Shown one piece after another: positions 18,913 through 29,800 of a stretch of DNA of 64,000 bases; the stretch's first letter is position 1, and the number at the start of each line of letters is the position of its first letter. Source of the stretch: Hymenobacter sp. BRD67. Lineage in GTDB: Bacteria; Bacteroidota; Bacteroidia; Cytophagales; Hymenobacteraceae. Made by a program: the position numbers and the translations under genes. Location of the stretch: NCBI RefSeq assembly GCF_013256425.1, contig NZ_CP053904.1, positions 2,294,001 through 2,358,000 on the forward strand. The letters are read 5' to 3'. The notes beneath the pieces were generated by a model that worked only from the letters and a program-made list of their open reading frames with translations, had not been told where the DNA came from and did no database searches.

Positions 18913-19024
18913 ACGGGCCGAGGCTACACAGGATGAACCCGGAGGCTCTCCTTTTGGAAGGCTAAAACTACAGAAATTTTACTCAACAGGCAACCCTTTT
19001 ATCACAGTATCTGGGCGGCCGCCC

Positions 19025-19363
19025 TAGTGGGAGACGTTCTAGCCGGTGCGCCGCGGCCCGGTTACGCCTAGGTCGTTTACTACGTAAGTTCAAGCCCTCC
19101 AGACAGTAAAGTCGATGGACGCGCTTGTGATTGTCCGGCCAGCCTTCCCGGCGCAGCAGGATATAAAGGCGCTGACTGCCGTAGCGCAGCCGCACTTGCG
19201 CCAACTCGCGCAGGCGCTGGCGTAAAACGGTATCATCTCGACCACGTGCTTGGTAGGCGAAGCTAGCGCGCTGCAAGCCAATGCCCCGGCAGGCCCGGCG
19301 GGCCGAGCTGCGATAGGCGTCAATCAAGTGTTGAGCCGCGTGCCGACGCTGCACTGGCTTCAA
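19025..19363 (-). pseudogene. IS3 OrfB, N-terminal part (copy 2)
   Basis: [20 protein letters not shown] through [11 protein letters not shown] matches OrfB of copy 1 and is cut at 19025 by the IS110-family element. Downstream codons that remain open (GRPPRYCDKRVAC) are IS110 sequence. Confidence 0.88.
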
Positions 19364-19365
19364 AA

Positions 19366-19622
19366 CTTTTTTTTGAGTACATCCTGTAGCATCTGCTTGT
19401 CGAGGCTCAGGTCGGCTACGAGCTGTTTGAGGTGCTGATTCTCCTCTTCTAACTGCTTAAGCCGCCGCAGTTAGGGTACGCCCAAGCCGCCATACTTCTT
19501 CCAGTTGTAGTACGTGGCCTCGCTGATGCCCATTTTTCGGCACACCTCGGCAACGGTCACGTCCGTGTCGGCTTGGCGCAGGGCAAACACGAGTTGGGCC
19601 TCGGTAAACTTGGTCTTTTTCA
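19366..19622 (-). pseudogene. IS3 OrfA (copy 2) with internal stop
   Basis: [20 protein letters not shown] and [17 protein letters not shown] match OrfA of copy 1. A TAA (GVP-stop-LRRLKQL) replaces the Glu codon of copy 1, and one Lys codon is missing. The A8G slippery run near its end is conserved. Confidence 0.85.
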
Positions 19623-19704
19623 TGGCAAATGTCTGGGGTTTTAAGGTACGACAAGTGCCTGATGGCTCTACTTTAGCTTGGCCTAGTTTAGTGGGAGGAG
19701 GTCA

Positions 19705-20194
19705 CAGGAGCAGGTCACCTTGCTTCTGAGTACAGTTAATCATTTTTAAATTAAAAAAATTTCTGCAAATATCATTTATTTACAATATAAATATATTTTA
19801 TATTTATATCGTAAACTGCATAAGCCAACTTTATTTTTAGCTTTTTTTGGTTACTATACTTTTTGTCGTATACTTGCCTCACTATTATTTAGCTGCCGGT
19901 TGAGACCGGGAGTTACGCGCTCTTCCTCCGCTCTAGTTATATACGTTACGGGTTGCATTAGAATATTTTAGTGTCCTACTGGGCACTTTCAATTTTGCTA
20001 TGCCCTTCCTGGTCTGAGCGACCACGCGCTTTCCATCTTCATTTTCTCTGGTTAGTCCCTGGTATACCGCAACCCCTATTGGGTTGCTGGGACTCGTTAT
20101 GCCTCGCTGCAGATTGCCTATCGACACATTCGCGAGCCAAACAGTACTACCCGCGACTGGGCTAATTACCACTTCTTTTTCCTTTTCCCATTTC
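19705..20194. other. AT-rich leader of the secreted-protein cluster
   Basis: No gene seen. 19735-19910 is strongly AT-rich, unlike the coding DNA on both sides, and holds the promoter at 19846-19876. An open frame from 20084 is an upstream extension of the next gene without a signal peptide at its start. Confidence 0.5.
19846..19876 (+). promoter_or_regulatory. Bacteroidota-type promoter for the GEVED/Rhs cluster
   Basis: TTTG (19846-19849), exactly 19 bases, then TATACTTG (19869-19876), one mismatch from TAnnTTTG. It lies in an AT-rich stretch about 320 bases before the first large gene and points toward it. Confidence 0.55.
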
Positions 20195-23180
20195 GTGCCG
20201 CACCGCTATCTCCTTTTTCGTGCAGTTCTCGCTTTACGTCGGCTGGCGAGTCTGCTGCTGCTAGGACGCTGCTTCACCGCCGGGGCGCAGTGTCTGCCAG
20301 CCGCCAGCTGTCAGCCCGGTAGTGCGCCGCCTAACTCGCTGAACCTGGGCTTCGGGATTCTGCGGGTGCAACTGGCCAACGTAGATACCACTACCAACGG
20401 GGCCGGTGACGGCTACCGCGACTACAGCTGCCAGCGCGCTATCCGGCTCGACCGCGGCACGACCTATACACTGCGAGTAACGACGGGACAGCAGGCCGAG
20501 GAGCAGGTGCGCGCCTGGGCCGACTTCAACCAGGATGGCCGCTTTGATCCCGTCCGGGAATTAGTCTTCTCCTCGCCGGGGGCCAGCAGCATAGTGGCAG
20601 CCTGACGCTCCCCGCAACGCTGACGCCGGGCACGAGCCTGCGCCTACGAATTGCAGCCGACTACGTGGATTCCCCCTGCCCGGCCCCTGCACCACCCCGC
20701 AGTACTCTCAGACAGAAGATTATCGCCTCCTGGTTACGGCCGCCCCGCCCCCGCGCCCCGTAGCCCAGTTCGGGGCTGTGGATTCGCTCACGTGCTCGGG
20801 CAGCGTACAGCTGCACGATAACTCCCGCAATGCCCCACTAGGTGGCACTGGGACTTCGGGGATGGCACGAGCAGCACCCAGCAGTCCCCGAGTCACGTTT
20901 ACGCCGCGGCGGGCACCTATCCGGTGCGGCTGCGGGTGTGTAATGCCAGCGGCTGCGACTCCCTGACCAAGCCCGCCTACGTGCGCGTGCTCAGTGACGG
21001 GCCCAAGCCCAGTACCTGCCAGCCCGCAACGCTGGCCTACTGCTGTGACTTTGGCATAAAACGCGTCCAACTCGCCGGTATTGACCACGCTCCCGGAGGC
21101 GGAGCAGCCGGCTACCAGGACGCCAGTTGCCGTCAACGCGCCACGCTCCTCGCTGATGGCACTGATACGTTGCGCCTGACCACCGGCGGGACCACCGCAC
21201 ACGACGTGCGCGTGTATGCTGACCTCAATAACGATGGCCAGCTGGACCCAGGAACCGAACTCCTCTACCAGGGACTGGGGGTACTCAATCCCGTAATCAG
21301 TCTGGCTGGGCTGGGCACCCGCACAGGTCTAGTGTACAATAGCCCCTTACGGCTTCGTATTTGGACAGATTACGCGGGCAGCCCGGCAAATGGCCCCTGC
21401 GCGGCCCCTGAAAAAGGACAAGTAGCCGATTATACCGTCACTTTCCTACCCAATACGAAACCGCCCGTTGCGCGTTTCAGGGTACAGTACCAGCAACTGT
21501 GCGGCCCCACGCAAGTTGGTGTCATCAACCTGTCCACGGGCGGGGCTACCAGCTACCAGTGGGCGTTTGGCGATGGCACCAGCAGCAACCTTTCCTCTCC
21601 CCCGCCCATACCTATGCCAAGCCGGGTGGCTACGAAGTGCGTTTGCTGGCGACGAATGCCTTTGGCACGGATACGCTCCGTTACCCGGTTGCTGTCGCCG
21701 CGGCGTGTCCCACCTATTGCACCTCGAGTGGCAATGGGGCAGTTCGGATGCGCGCGTCACGTTTACCCGCATTCAACTCAATACCCTCGATAACGTGGAG
21801 ATCAGGCCCTACCGGGCGGGCTACGTCGATTATACCACCCGCTATACAGAGCTAACCCAGGGGCAGGCCTACACGCTACACGCCGAAGCCCCGGCTTGGA
21901 CCTTTGCCGGCCCCGGTCCCTGGGTACGGGTAGCGGCCTGGCTGGATTACAACCAGGATGGTGTGTTCACGGCCAGCGAGCAGATTGGGGAAATCTCCAC
22001 ATACAGTCCCTTTGAGTTGCCTTTCCGCCTGCCGCTTAATGCCCCGCTCGGAGCAACGCGCTTGCGCATTACGATCCAAGACTTAACCCAGCCTTTTTAC
22101 CGCCATAATACGTGTCTGCCCGATTACGTAACGGCCAGCACCGAGGACTACTCGGTCGTTATTCTGGCGGGGGCAGCAGCTCCACTAGCCGGTTTTACTA
22201 TCGACCAGAACCCTAGCTGCTCGGCCACGGTGCAGTTGCGGGATACCAGCCTAGTGACCCCCAACTCCTGGCGGTGGGAGTTCGGGGATGGCGCGACTTC
22301 TTCCCAGCAGCATCCACAGCATACGTACGCGCAACCCGGCGTCTATACCGTTTCACTTCAGGTTGCTAACCGTTACGGGCAAAGTAGGGTAACACGCCCC
22401 AATTATGTCCAGATAACACAACTGGGGCAGGGACCCCGACCGACCAACTGCCGGCCCGTCGGCGGCGATATAGTCACCCATGGCTTCTGGGAAATCAGCC
22501 AGTTGCAAACGACAGCTTGGACCTATACCAATCCACACCGACTAGCCGGCTGGCAGGACGAAACGTGTACCGTCGCCGCGCTGCCCCTGACAGCGGGCAC
22601 GACGACCGGCCTGAGTCTCACTGATCCTGTCACAAGCGTTCACGTGGCCTTTTGGGTGCAGGCCTGGCTTGACAGCAATGATGATGAGGTGCTCGATGCG
22701 GCTACGGAGCGCATCGGCTCGGCGGTATTACTGGGCCAGAGTCAAACCGGCACACTACCGCTGCTTGTGCCCGCAACCGTCGTGCGTAACCGCCCCCTAC
22801 GCCTGCGCGTCAGTTGGCAGCCGACGACGTTTACCGATGGCTCGCCCTGCGCCCGGGATGAAGTGAATGGACAGGTGCGCGACTTCACGGCCGTAGTTAC
22901 CGAACCCCTGGCCCAACTGGCTCCCTCGAGCGGGGCGAGTGAGTGGCAGGTATGGCCTACTCCTGCTGGCAGTGAGGTGCACGTAATGGTGCCACATGCG
23001 CCAGCTACTGCACAATTACAGGTGTATGACACCTTGGGTCGTTTAGTGCGTCAGCAACCGCTCGCTTCCGCTACTGGCGTACCCTACGTGCTGGACTGTC
23101 ACACCTTAGCTGCCGGATTGTATATCCTGCGTCTAGCGGGCTATCCAGGTCAGGCTCGTATCCAAGTCCAAGCTAAATAA
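20195..23180 (+). CDS. Large T9SS-exported protein with GEVED and PKD domains (five frameshifts)
   Basis: About 996 aa after repair. A GTG start at 20195 gives VPHRYLLFRAVLALRRLASLL, a signal peptide ending near AGAQC. Alternating GEVED-type domains (AWADFNQDGRFDPVRELVF, VYADLNNDGQLDPGTELLY, AWLDYNQDGVFTASEQIGE) and PKD domains (WDFGDGTSS, WAFGDGTSS, WEFGDGATSS) are followed by a C-terminal T9SS domain (QVWPTPAGSEVHV, YDTLGRLVRQQP, GLYILRL). Breaks near 20597, 20690, 20834, 21600 and 21738 are each repaired by one added G or C. GEVED/PKD modules are usually adhesive or carry enzymes; no catalytic motif is seen. It precedes two Rhs-type genes by short gaps and may share their promoter. Confidence 0.8.
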
Positions 23181-23226
23181 CGTCTAGTTCTCAGTTAGGC
23201 TTTTCTCCTTACTTCCTTCTCTCTGC

Positions 23227-26200
23227 ATGGTGTTCCTACTATCCCGCGTCTGGCTTGCTGGCTATACAATAGTCGTGAGTTCCGTTCTCTCTTTTGCTCA
23301 GACAACGCCCTCGAGCCTACCAGCTACTCCTTCTGTACCCATTCCTCCCCTCCATCAGCAGCCTCACTAGGAAAGTTTGGCGATATCCCAGTATCTCTTT
23401 ATACAGGTACACCTAGTATAGATGTTCCGCTCTACACGATAAAAACTAAGCGCCATACCGTTCCGATCTCCCTATCCTATCACGCTTCCGGCATCCGCGT
23501 GGAAGAGGAAGCCTCCTATGTGGGTTTAGGCTGGGCGCTGAATGCGGGAGGTGTAATCACGCGTGCGGTACGAGATGGCGATGATTTACAGGAATACAGC
23601 AGCAGTAGCAAAGCAGGCTATGCCACGAGTGGGCACCGACCTTTACCAGGTTGGACTTCTGACAATAGCTATGATCCCACTGGGAAAACCAGCCAGCAAC
23701 AAGTTACCGATGAAAGTTACTATTGCGACAAATCTCAGGATACGGAGCCCGACGTCTTTTATTACAATTTCCAGGGGCACAACGGCAAATTTTATATCGA
23801 TATGCCCGCAGGACAATCAAGTATTGTGGTGCATGTGCAATCACAGGAAAGCAATTTACTTGTTAGTCAGGTTACGGTTAATAACCAATTAGGCTGGCAA
23901 ATCACTACAGATGATGGGTACAAATACGTTTTCTGTGAACGCGAAACTACCGAGACACGCACGGAAGCTAATACTTCAGGCACTTCTAGTGGGGTACTTC
24001 CAGTCCTGTCTTCTCAGTCCCTTCAGATTTTACTTATACTAGTTCCTGGTTTCTAAGTACTATAACGGCTCCCGATGGGGAGACAGTAACATTTAACTAC
24101 GATCGAACTTCCTCTTATAAGACATTTTCAATTTATGGCATTACTACTCGGGAAGTAATAGACCGCTATAGACAATGTGACTATATTGGGCTGAGTCAAA
24201 CTATGTTTTATTCGACTATTACTCAAACTTGTCAGTACGTAACGACGGCCCCGATACTTTCCTCTATTCAATATCAGACTGGTATAGTAACCTTTAATTC
24301 TAGCTTACGGAATGATATGGTATCTGCCAGTTCATACAAGCCAGCTAAACGAATTACGGGCTTACTGGTAGCGAGTGGTACGGGCCCAATTACCCAGTTC
24401 GTCAAAGGTGTCAATTTTACCCAGTCGTACTTCAGCAATCCAAACATTGCGAAGGGTCCCCAGAGGCCTACCTGCGATTACGTCTGGATGGCGTTCAAAT
24501 AACAGGTGGTGACCCCTAGCAACTCCTGCGTATAGCTTTGACTACGTATATGACGCTACGAGCACAGCTACCTGTCTACCGAGGAAAGACTCCTTTGCGA
24601 AGGACCACTACGGCTACTTTAATGGGGCATTGGATAACGATACCCGGGGTGTTTTACTTCCCCCCTGCTCCACAACTATTCAATTTCCGTACCCGGATAA
24701 TGGTACAATCCATACCCTTACCTCAAATCCTAGTAAGGACGCAGACCGCAGTTATCATAGCGCTTACGTTACGACAGCCAGCTTAAAGAGTATTACTTAC
24801 CCTACGCGGGGCTTCACTACGTTCGAATTTGAGGGCAATGACTATGCTGATTATACCAACGGGGCATCTGGTACTACCACAACAGGACCAGGCATCCGTA
24901 TTAAGACTATTACCTCGCTTAGTGATGCTACGGCTAAACCCCAAATCAAACAGTATCACTATACAACGTCCGATGGTAAATCGAGTGGACTGTTGATGTC
25001 AAACCTCGACTATTCCAACGTTGAGTTGCATGCTTATGATAATAACTATTGCTATCCATATCCAAGCGTAATTTTATATGTACTTAATCGTTTCGCTACT
25101 AGTATCAGCCCGATGGGTACTGCAGCACAGGGACGACCATTAGGGTATGGTTTCGTAACGGAGTTGGATGGAGCCATAGATGCAAGTGGGAATCTAATTT
25201 TTGTGAATGGCAAAACTGAGTATTCATACAATAATATAGGCGAAATACTGCCTTCCCCCCTACGTACCTGGAACGCCCAATCATATACAGCCAGACAATG
25301 GGCTGCTTTATAGAAAAACTGTTTATAAAAATACAACTCCTAATCTTGGTGCTCAGACAACTAGCTACCAGAAGGTTAGCGAAATTTATAGTCAGTATTC
25401 AACCTCAGACCTCTATTCCGTCAAGGGAGTCGTTTTACGACCTCGCTCTTGCCTAGGAGATCCTGATGAGTTCGTTTTACAGGATAATAGATATGATCCG
25501 GTTTATCCTTACTATGCTCTTCAAGATATAGTTAAGTACTATGACAATGATTCTTACTGGCAGCGCAAAGTATCGGATACAGAAACTTTATACGACCAGT
25601 ATGATGAAACGAACCATACGGTAGTCACCACTACCTACTCTTACAACAACGCTCAGCATCATCAGCCTACGCTTGTTACGAAAACATTAGCCGATGGGCA
25701 AATCCTGAAGAATTATGCTGCTTATCCTAGTGATTACAGTGCAACTGCTTCTTCTACTCTCGCCGCAATGGCGGGCCCATTACGGGTTCTTACTCAGCCG
25801 GTAGAAACTTTTTCCACGCTGACCAAGCCCAGTGGACCAGAAAATGTCGTGTCGGGCACCTATACCCATTATTCCCTAACCGGGCCTGGGAACCTAGTGG
25901 CTGTTCCAGTGCAAGTTGACAAGCTACGATTAGCTCTCCCACTAGCGTACACCAGTTTTCAGCAGTCAACATCCGGTACTAGCCCTGATCCTAATTACAA
26001 TCCTGAGTATTATATCAACTATGAACCCACAACCGGCAATATTGCTAGTCAACAAAGATATAGAGACGTACTTACATCTTACCAGTGGGGGTATAGCGGG
26101 CAATTACCTGTAGCTACGTATCACAATGCTGATCGAACGCCGCCACTTTCTACTGATCTTAGCCGAGGTAATGAGGCTAGTAGTACGGGCTTTGAGAGCG

Positions 26201-26853
26201 GGGTAGGTGCGGGTGGTAACCCTAATGAAGATTACTGGAACATGACGTCCAGTGGACAAAACTTTATCTCTTCAACAGCTCATACTGGAAACTTCTCGTG
26301 GCATTTAGGCGCGGCCACCAATGGATTCAACTATGGTCCGGGCCGCCTTTTTAGTCCAGTGCGTCAGCAGCTTAAGTATCGTTTTTCCGCTTGGGTGAAG
26401 ACAGACGCCGGTTTTGGCGCTAATAACGGCCGACTTGTTTTAGGGGTAAATCGGCAAGACGGTTCTCAGGTACAGGGGAATTCTTCCTGCTACCAAGCCA
26501 CTTCCTTTAGCGATACCGCTGGACAATGGCAATATGTAGAAGTAATTCTTGACCTCAACGCTGCTCATACTAGCTTAGGAATTGCGCCAAGTGCGGAACA
26601 GTTTCAACTCAACGCTTACGTTTACAATGCTGATGGCCAGGCGTTTCTTGTTGATGACATGCGATTCCAGCCAGTGGATGCTGCCATCGTTACATACACC
26701 TATGATGCGCAGAGCCGACAGCCAACCAGCATTAGTGACGCACGCAGTTACCCTACCTACTATGAGTACGATGCACAGCAGCGCCTGCTCTTAGTCAAAG
26801 ATCACCGCAAAGGAATTCGGCAAGCACTCGAATACCATTATCAACAGCATTAA
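23227..26853 (+). CDS. Rhs-like secreted protein, N-terminal type without core (five frameshifts)
   Basis: About 1,210 aa after repair. The start [20 protein letters not shown] gives a signal peptide (cleavage near SFAQ). The N-terminus [20 protein letters not shown] and [20 protein letters not shown] is the hallmark of large Bacteroidota Rhs/YD proteins. The middle has YD-like beta strands and a carbohydrate-binding-like segment ([23 protein letters not shown]), and the end has [19 protein letters not shown]. No Rhs core or toxin domain. Breaks near 23347, 24000, 24455, 24515 and 25255-25260; four need one extra base, the last changes frame in a C6 run by two missing or one extra C. Probably co-transcribed with the following Rhs gene, 34 bases away. 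Confidence 0.78.
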
Positions 26854-26887
26854 GCTCGCTTTCTTTCAAAAATACATTTTTTCTTTT

Positions 26888-29800
26888 ATGCGAGCTCTTT
26901 CCTATTCTGCTGCATATCGTAGCAACGATAATATTCAAGTACTCTGCTTAGTACGTTACTTCTTAAAATGGAGTAGAAGCGCCTATTCAGCTTTTCATCT
27001 TTCCCATATTTTTGGATGGTTATTACTGGCTTCCTGCTGCGGCGCCAGTATGGCGGCGCAAGGTCAGACTCCAAATAATTATAATATTCACGACGCCGCC
27101 AGTACGTATAGTCTTTCGGCCGTTGTCGGAGAAACCCATGCCTACAGTTACAGCGGATCGAATGCTAGTGCCTGGCAAAGCTGGTCTTGGGTAGTGGACG
27201 GGGAGGAAGTCTAGAACTAAATAACCCTGCCCCTTCCTCACAGCAGGCAACTATTCACTGGACGAAACCCGGTACCTGGCGCATCCATTACCAAATACCG
27301 GGCAGTTCTTACCCTTATAGCCCGGTGGATGATGGCAGTTTAACTATAACCGTTACCTGTCCTGCGACTCCTGGAAATACCCGTGCCAATCCGATCGATT
27401 TTGGCACCTTAAGTCAGTGTAGCTACAACGGGCAGCAGGGGAGCACACTAAGTCCATGCAACGACAATTATCATCAGAGTGGACAACCAGCATCTTATTA
27501 TAGATTTACATTGTCTGAACCAAAACATATCACCCTAAGCACCTGCTACTCTTCTTACGATACATTTCTTTACTTAACAGACAATTCGGATGCAGTAATT
27601 GCTTCCAATGATAACTTGCCAAATTCAGGGTATCCTTGTAGCGCAACCTCTTCCTTTCTAAGTCAGGACTTACCGGTCGGAACGTATTATGCTGTTATAA
27701 CCAGCCAAGTAGGAGCGTCCTCAGGGAGTGCCCTACTAAACCTGACGACTAGTCCGCTACCCCCAACTATTGCCGTTGCTAATGCTGGCTCTACCAATTA
27801 CACGCGAGTGCTGGGGACGCCGGAGTGGCAATTGTGCTAACGGGAGCAGATACTTATACCTGGTCACCCACTACTGGTCTAACACTATCTACCGACGGCT
27901 CTACCGCCCAAGCGTCCCCTATTATAAACACGACCTATACTGTGATAGGTACGCACTGCGGGCTTACTTCCCCACCCTTACAGATTCGGGTGCGCGTTAT
28001 CTTCAGCGACCGCAATTACATCACTACTCGCACGCCACGCATCCAAGATGTGACGCAGGAGCAGGGGATGGATAACCTCCCGCTTGACCAACTGCAAATC
28101 AGTACCACTTATTTCGATGGCCTGGGCCGTTCCTGGCAAACAGTCGCCCGTCAGGCCAGCCCGAGCAACTTAGATATCGTAACACCGATGGCTTACGACG
28201 AGTATAGCCGTCCTAAAGGGAACTTCCTGCCTTATACTCAGGGCAATTTCGGGGACTTCAAAATTGATGCGTTGCCAACGCAAACCTCTAATAGCAATCA
28301 ACAAGCAGCTTTTTATCAGGTCAACGGGGACTTCGTCATGAACGATGTGGCCCCGCAGGCAGTCACGCTCTACGAGGCATCACCAGTAGGGAGGATAGAA
28401 CAGCAAGGGGCGGTAGGTCTCGCTTGGCAGCCTCAGCAGTTTAGTCCGCATGCTGCTTCCAACCACAGCATGAAGCAGCAGGTGCGTACTAACACGGGTC
28501 CTGGGATTGGTCAGGATGACGTAATGCAATGGACATATACTACGGGTGCGACCTTGCCGCTGACCGTTAATACTACTGCCTATCCAGCGGGGCAATTAGC
28601 AGTTACGGAAACCTACAACGAGCATAATGACCGTACGCTGGAATACAAAGACAGTAAGGGGCGGCTAATTCTTAAGAAATCGCAGGCTACGACTTCGGGT
28701 GGAATCACCTGCTCAAGTATACTTGGTACGGGTACGCTCACGCTACAAGCTCCTGCCGGGATGATTTTAACCGGCATTCAATCTGCTACTTATGGCACCG
28801 GATCGGGCACCTGCGCTGATTTCGCATTTGCCAGTAGTACTGACGTAACAAGTCGCGTTCGAACCCTTGTCGCCCCTACTTTAACGGCCTCTAATCAAGC
28901 TGTTTCATTTACTGTAGACAACACCACCTTCCCGGTTGACCCAAGCCCTGGAAATTCCAAAACGCTTGTTGTAACAGCAACTTATGCCCCCACTAATGAA
29001 CGTATAATAGAATACCTAGAGACATACTATGTCTATGATGATTTGGACTTACTTAAAGCAGTAGTGCAGCCCATGGGCGCTCAAGCAGTTCGGACCCAAG
29101 GTAGTAGCGTAGTCGATGCTACCTTTCTAAGTCAGTGGTGCTTTCTCTACAAGCATGATATTCGCCAGCGCATCATCGAGAAGCAGGTGCCGGGCGGGGG
29201 AGCACGTACTATGCCTACGACCACGCCGACAGAGTCGTAGCTACCCAGGACCAGCAGCAGGCCGCCAGTTCTGGCCAGCCCTGGTGGATAACCAAGTACG
29301 ATGGACAAGGACGACCTATTTTAACGGCTTACGCACTACTTAATCAAGATCGCCAAACGTTGCAGAATGCCTTGGATGGCCAATCCGTGCTGACGGAAGG
29401 GCGCGTAAGCACCGGACTGGGATATAGTCTGAATCAGGCGTATCCACCATTGACGGATTCTCAGGTACAAACGCTGACATTCTACGATGATTATACCTAT
29501 CCCCAGCTAAGCAGCCGCACCTTTGTCAATGAGAACGCAGCAGGTGGGATTTCCGCTTCGACCCTAGGGCAAGTGACGGGAAAGGCAGAGCGAGTACTGA
29601 CCAGTGCCGCGCCGTGGCTGGTGACGGCCACTTTCTATGATGAATGGGCCCGGCCCATCCAGTCACAAGAAGATAATTACCAAGGGGATACGAATCCAAC
29701 CGGATCCACGCGGATTACTACGCAGCTCAGCTTTACTGGTCTATCGCAAAGTACCCTACTCACTCAACTCCATAATAATACTACCCACAGCATTCGTAAC

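Larger units (their letters stand above)
17607..19024 (+). mobile_element. IS110-family element inserted in IS3 copy 2
   Basis: About 1,418 bp by comparison of the interrupted IS3 copy with the intact one; boundaries could move by a few bases. No long inverted repeats and no target duplication are seen, as expected for IS110 elements, which use an RNA-guided DEDD recombinase. About 200-240 bases of non-coding DNA at the left end (17607 to roughly 17840) precede the recombinase; in the IS110 group this is where the bridge RNA is encoded. Confidence 0.8.
17060..19704 (-). mobile_element. IS3-family element copy 2, split by an IS110-family element
   Basis: Ends carry identical terminal sequence TGACCTCCTCCCA in inverted orientation (17060-17072 and 19692-19704). 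Removing the inserted 17607-19024 leaves 1,227 bp, almost the 1,230 bp of copy 1, and rejoins orfB across the gap (RLERLPL + MQSYESWSMDF, against [18 protein letters not shown] in copy 1). The copy is older and damaged: stops in orfA and orfB. Confidence 0.9.

Noticed and set aside
20084..20194. Earlier start for the GEVED/PKD gene
   Set aside because: The ATG-initiated extension lacks a signal peptide at its start; the GTG at 20195 places one correctly.
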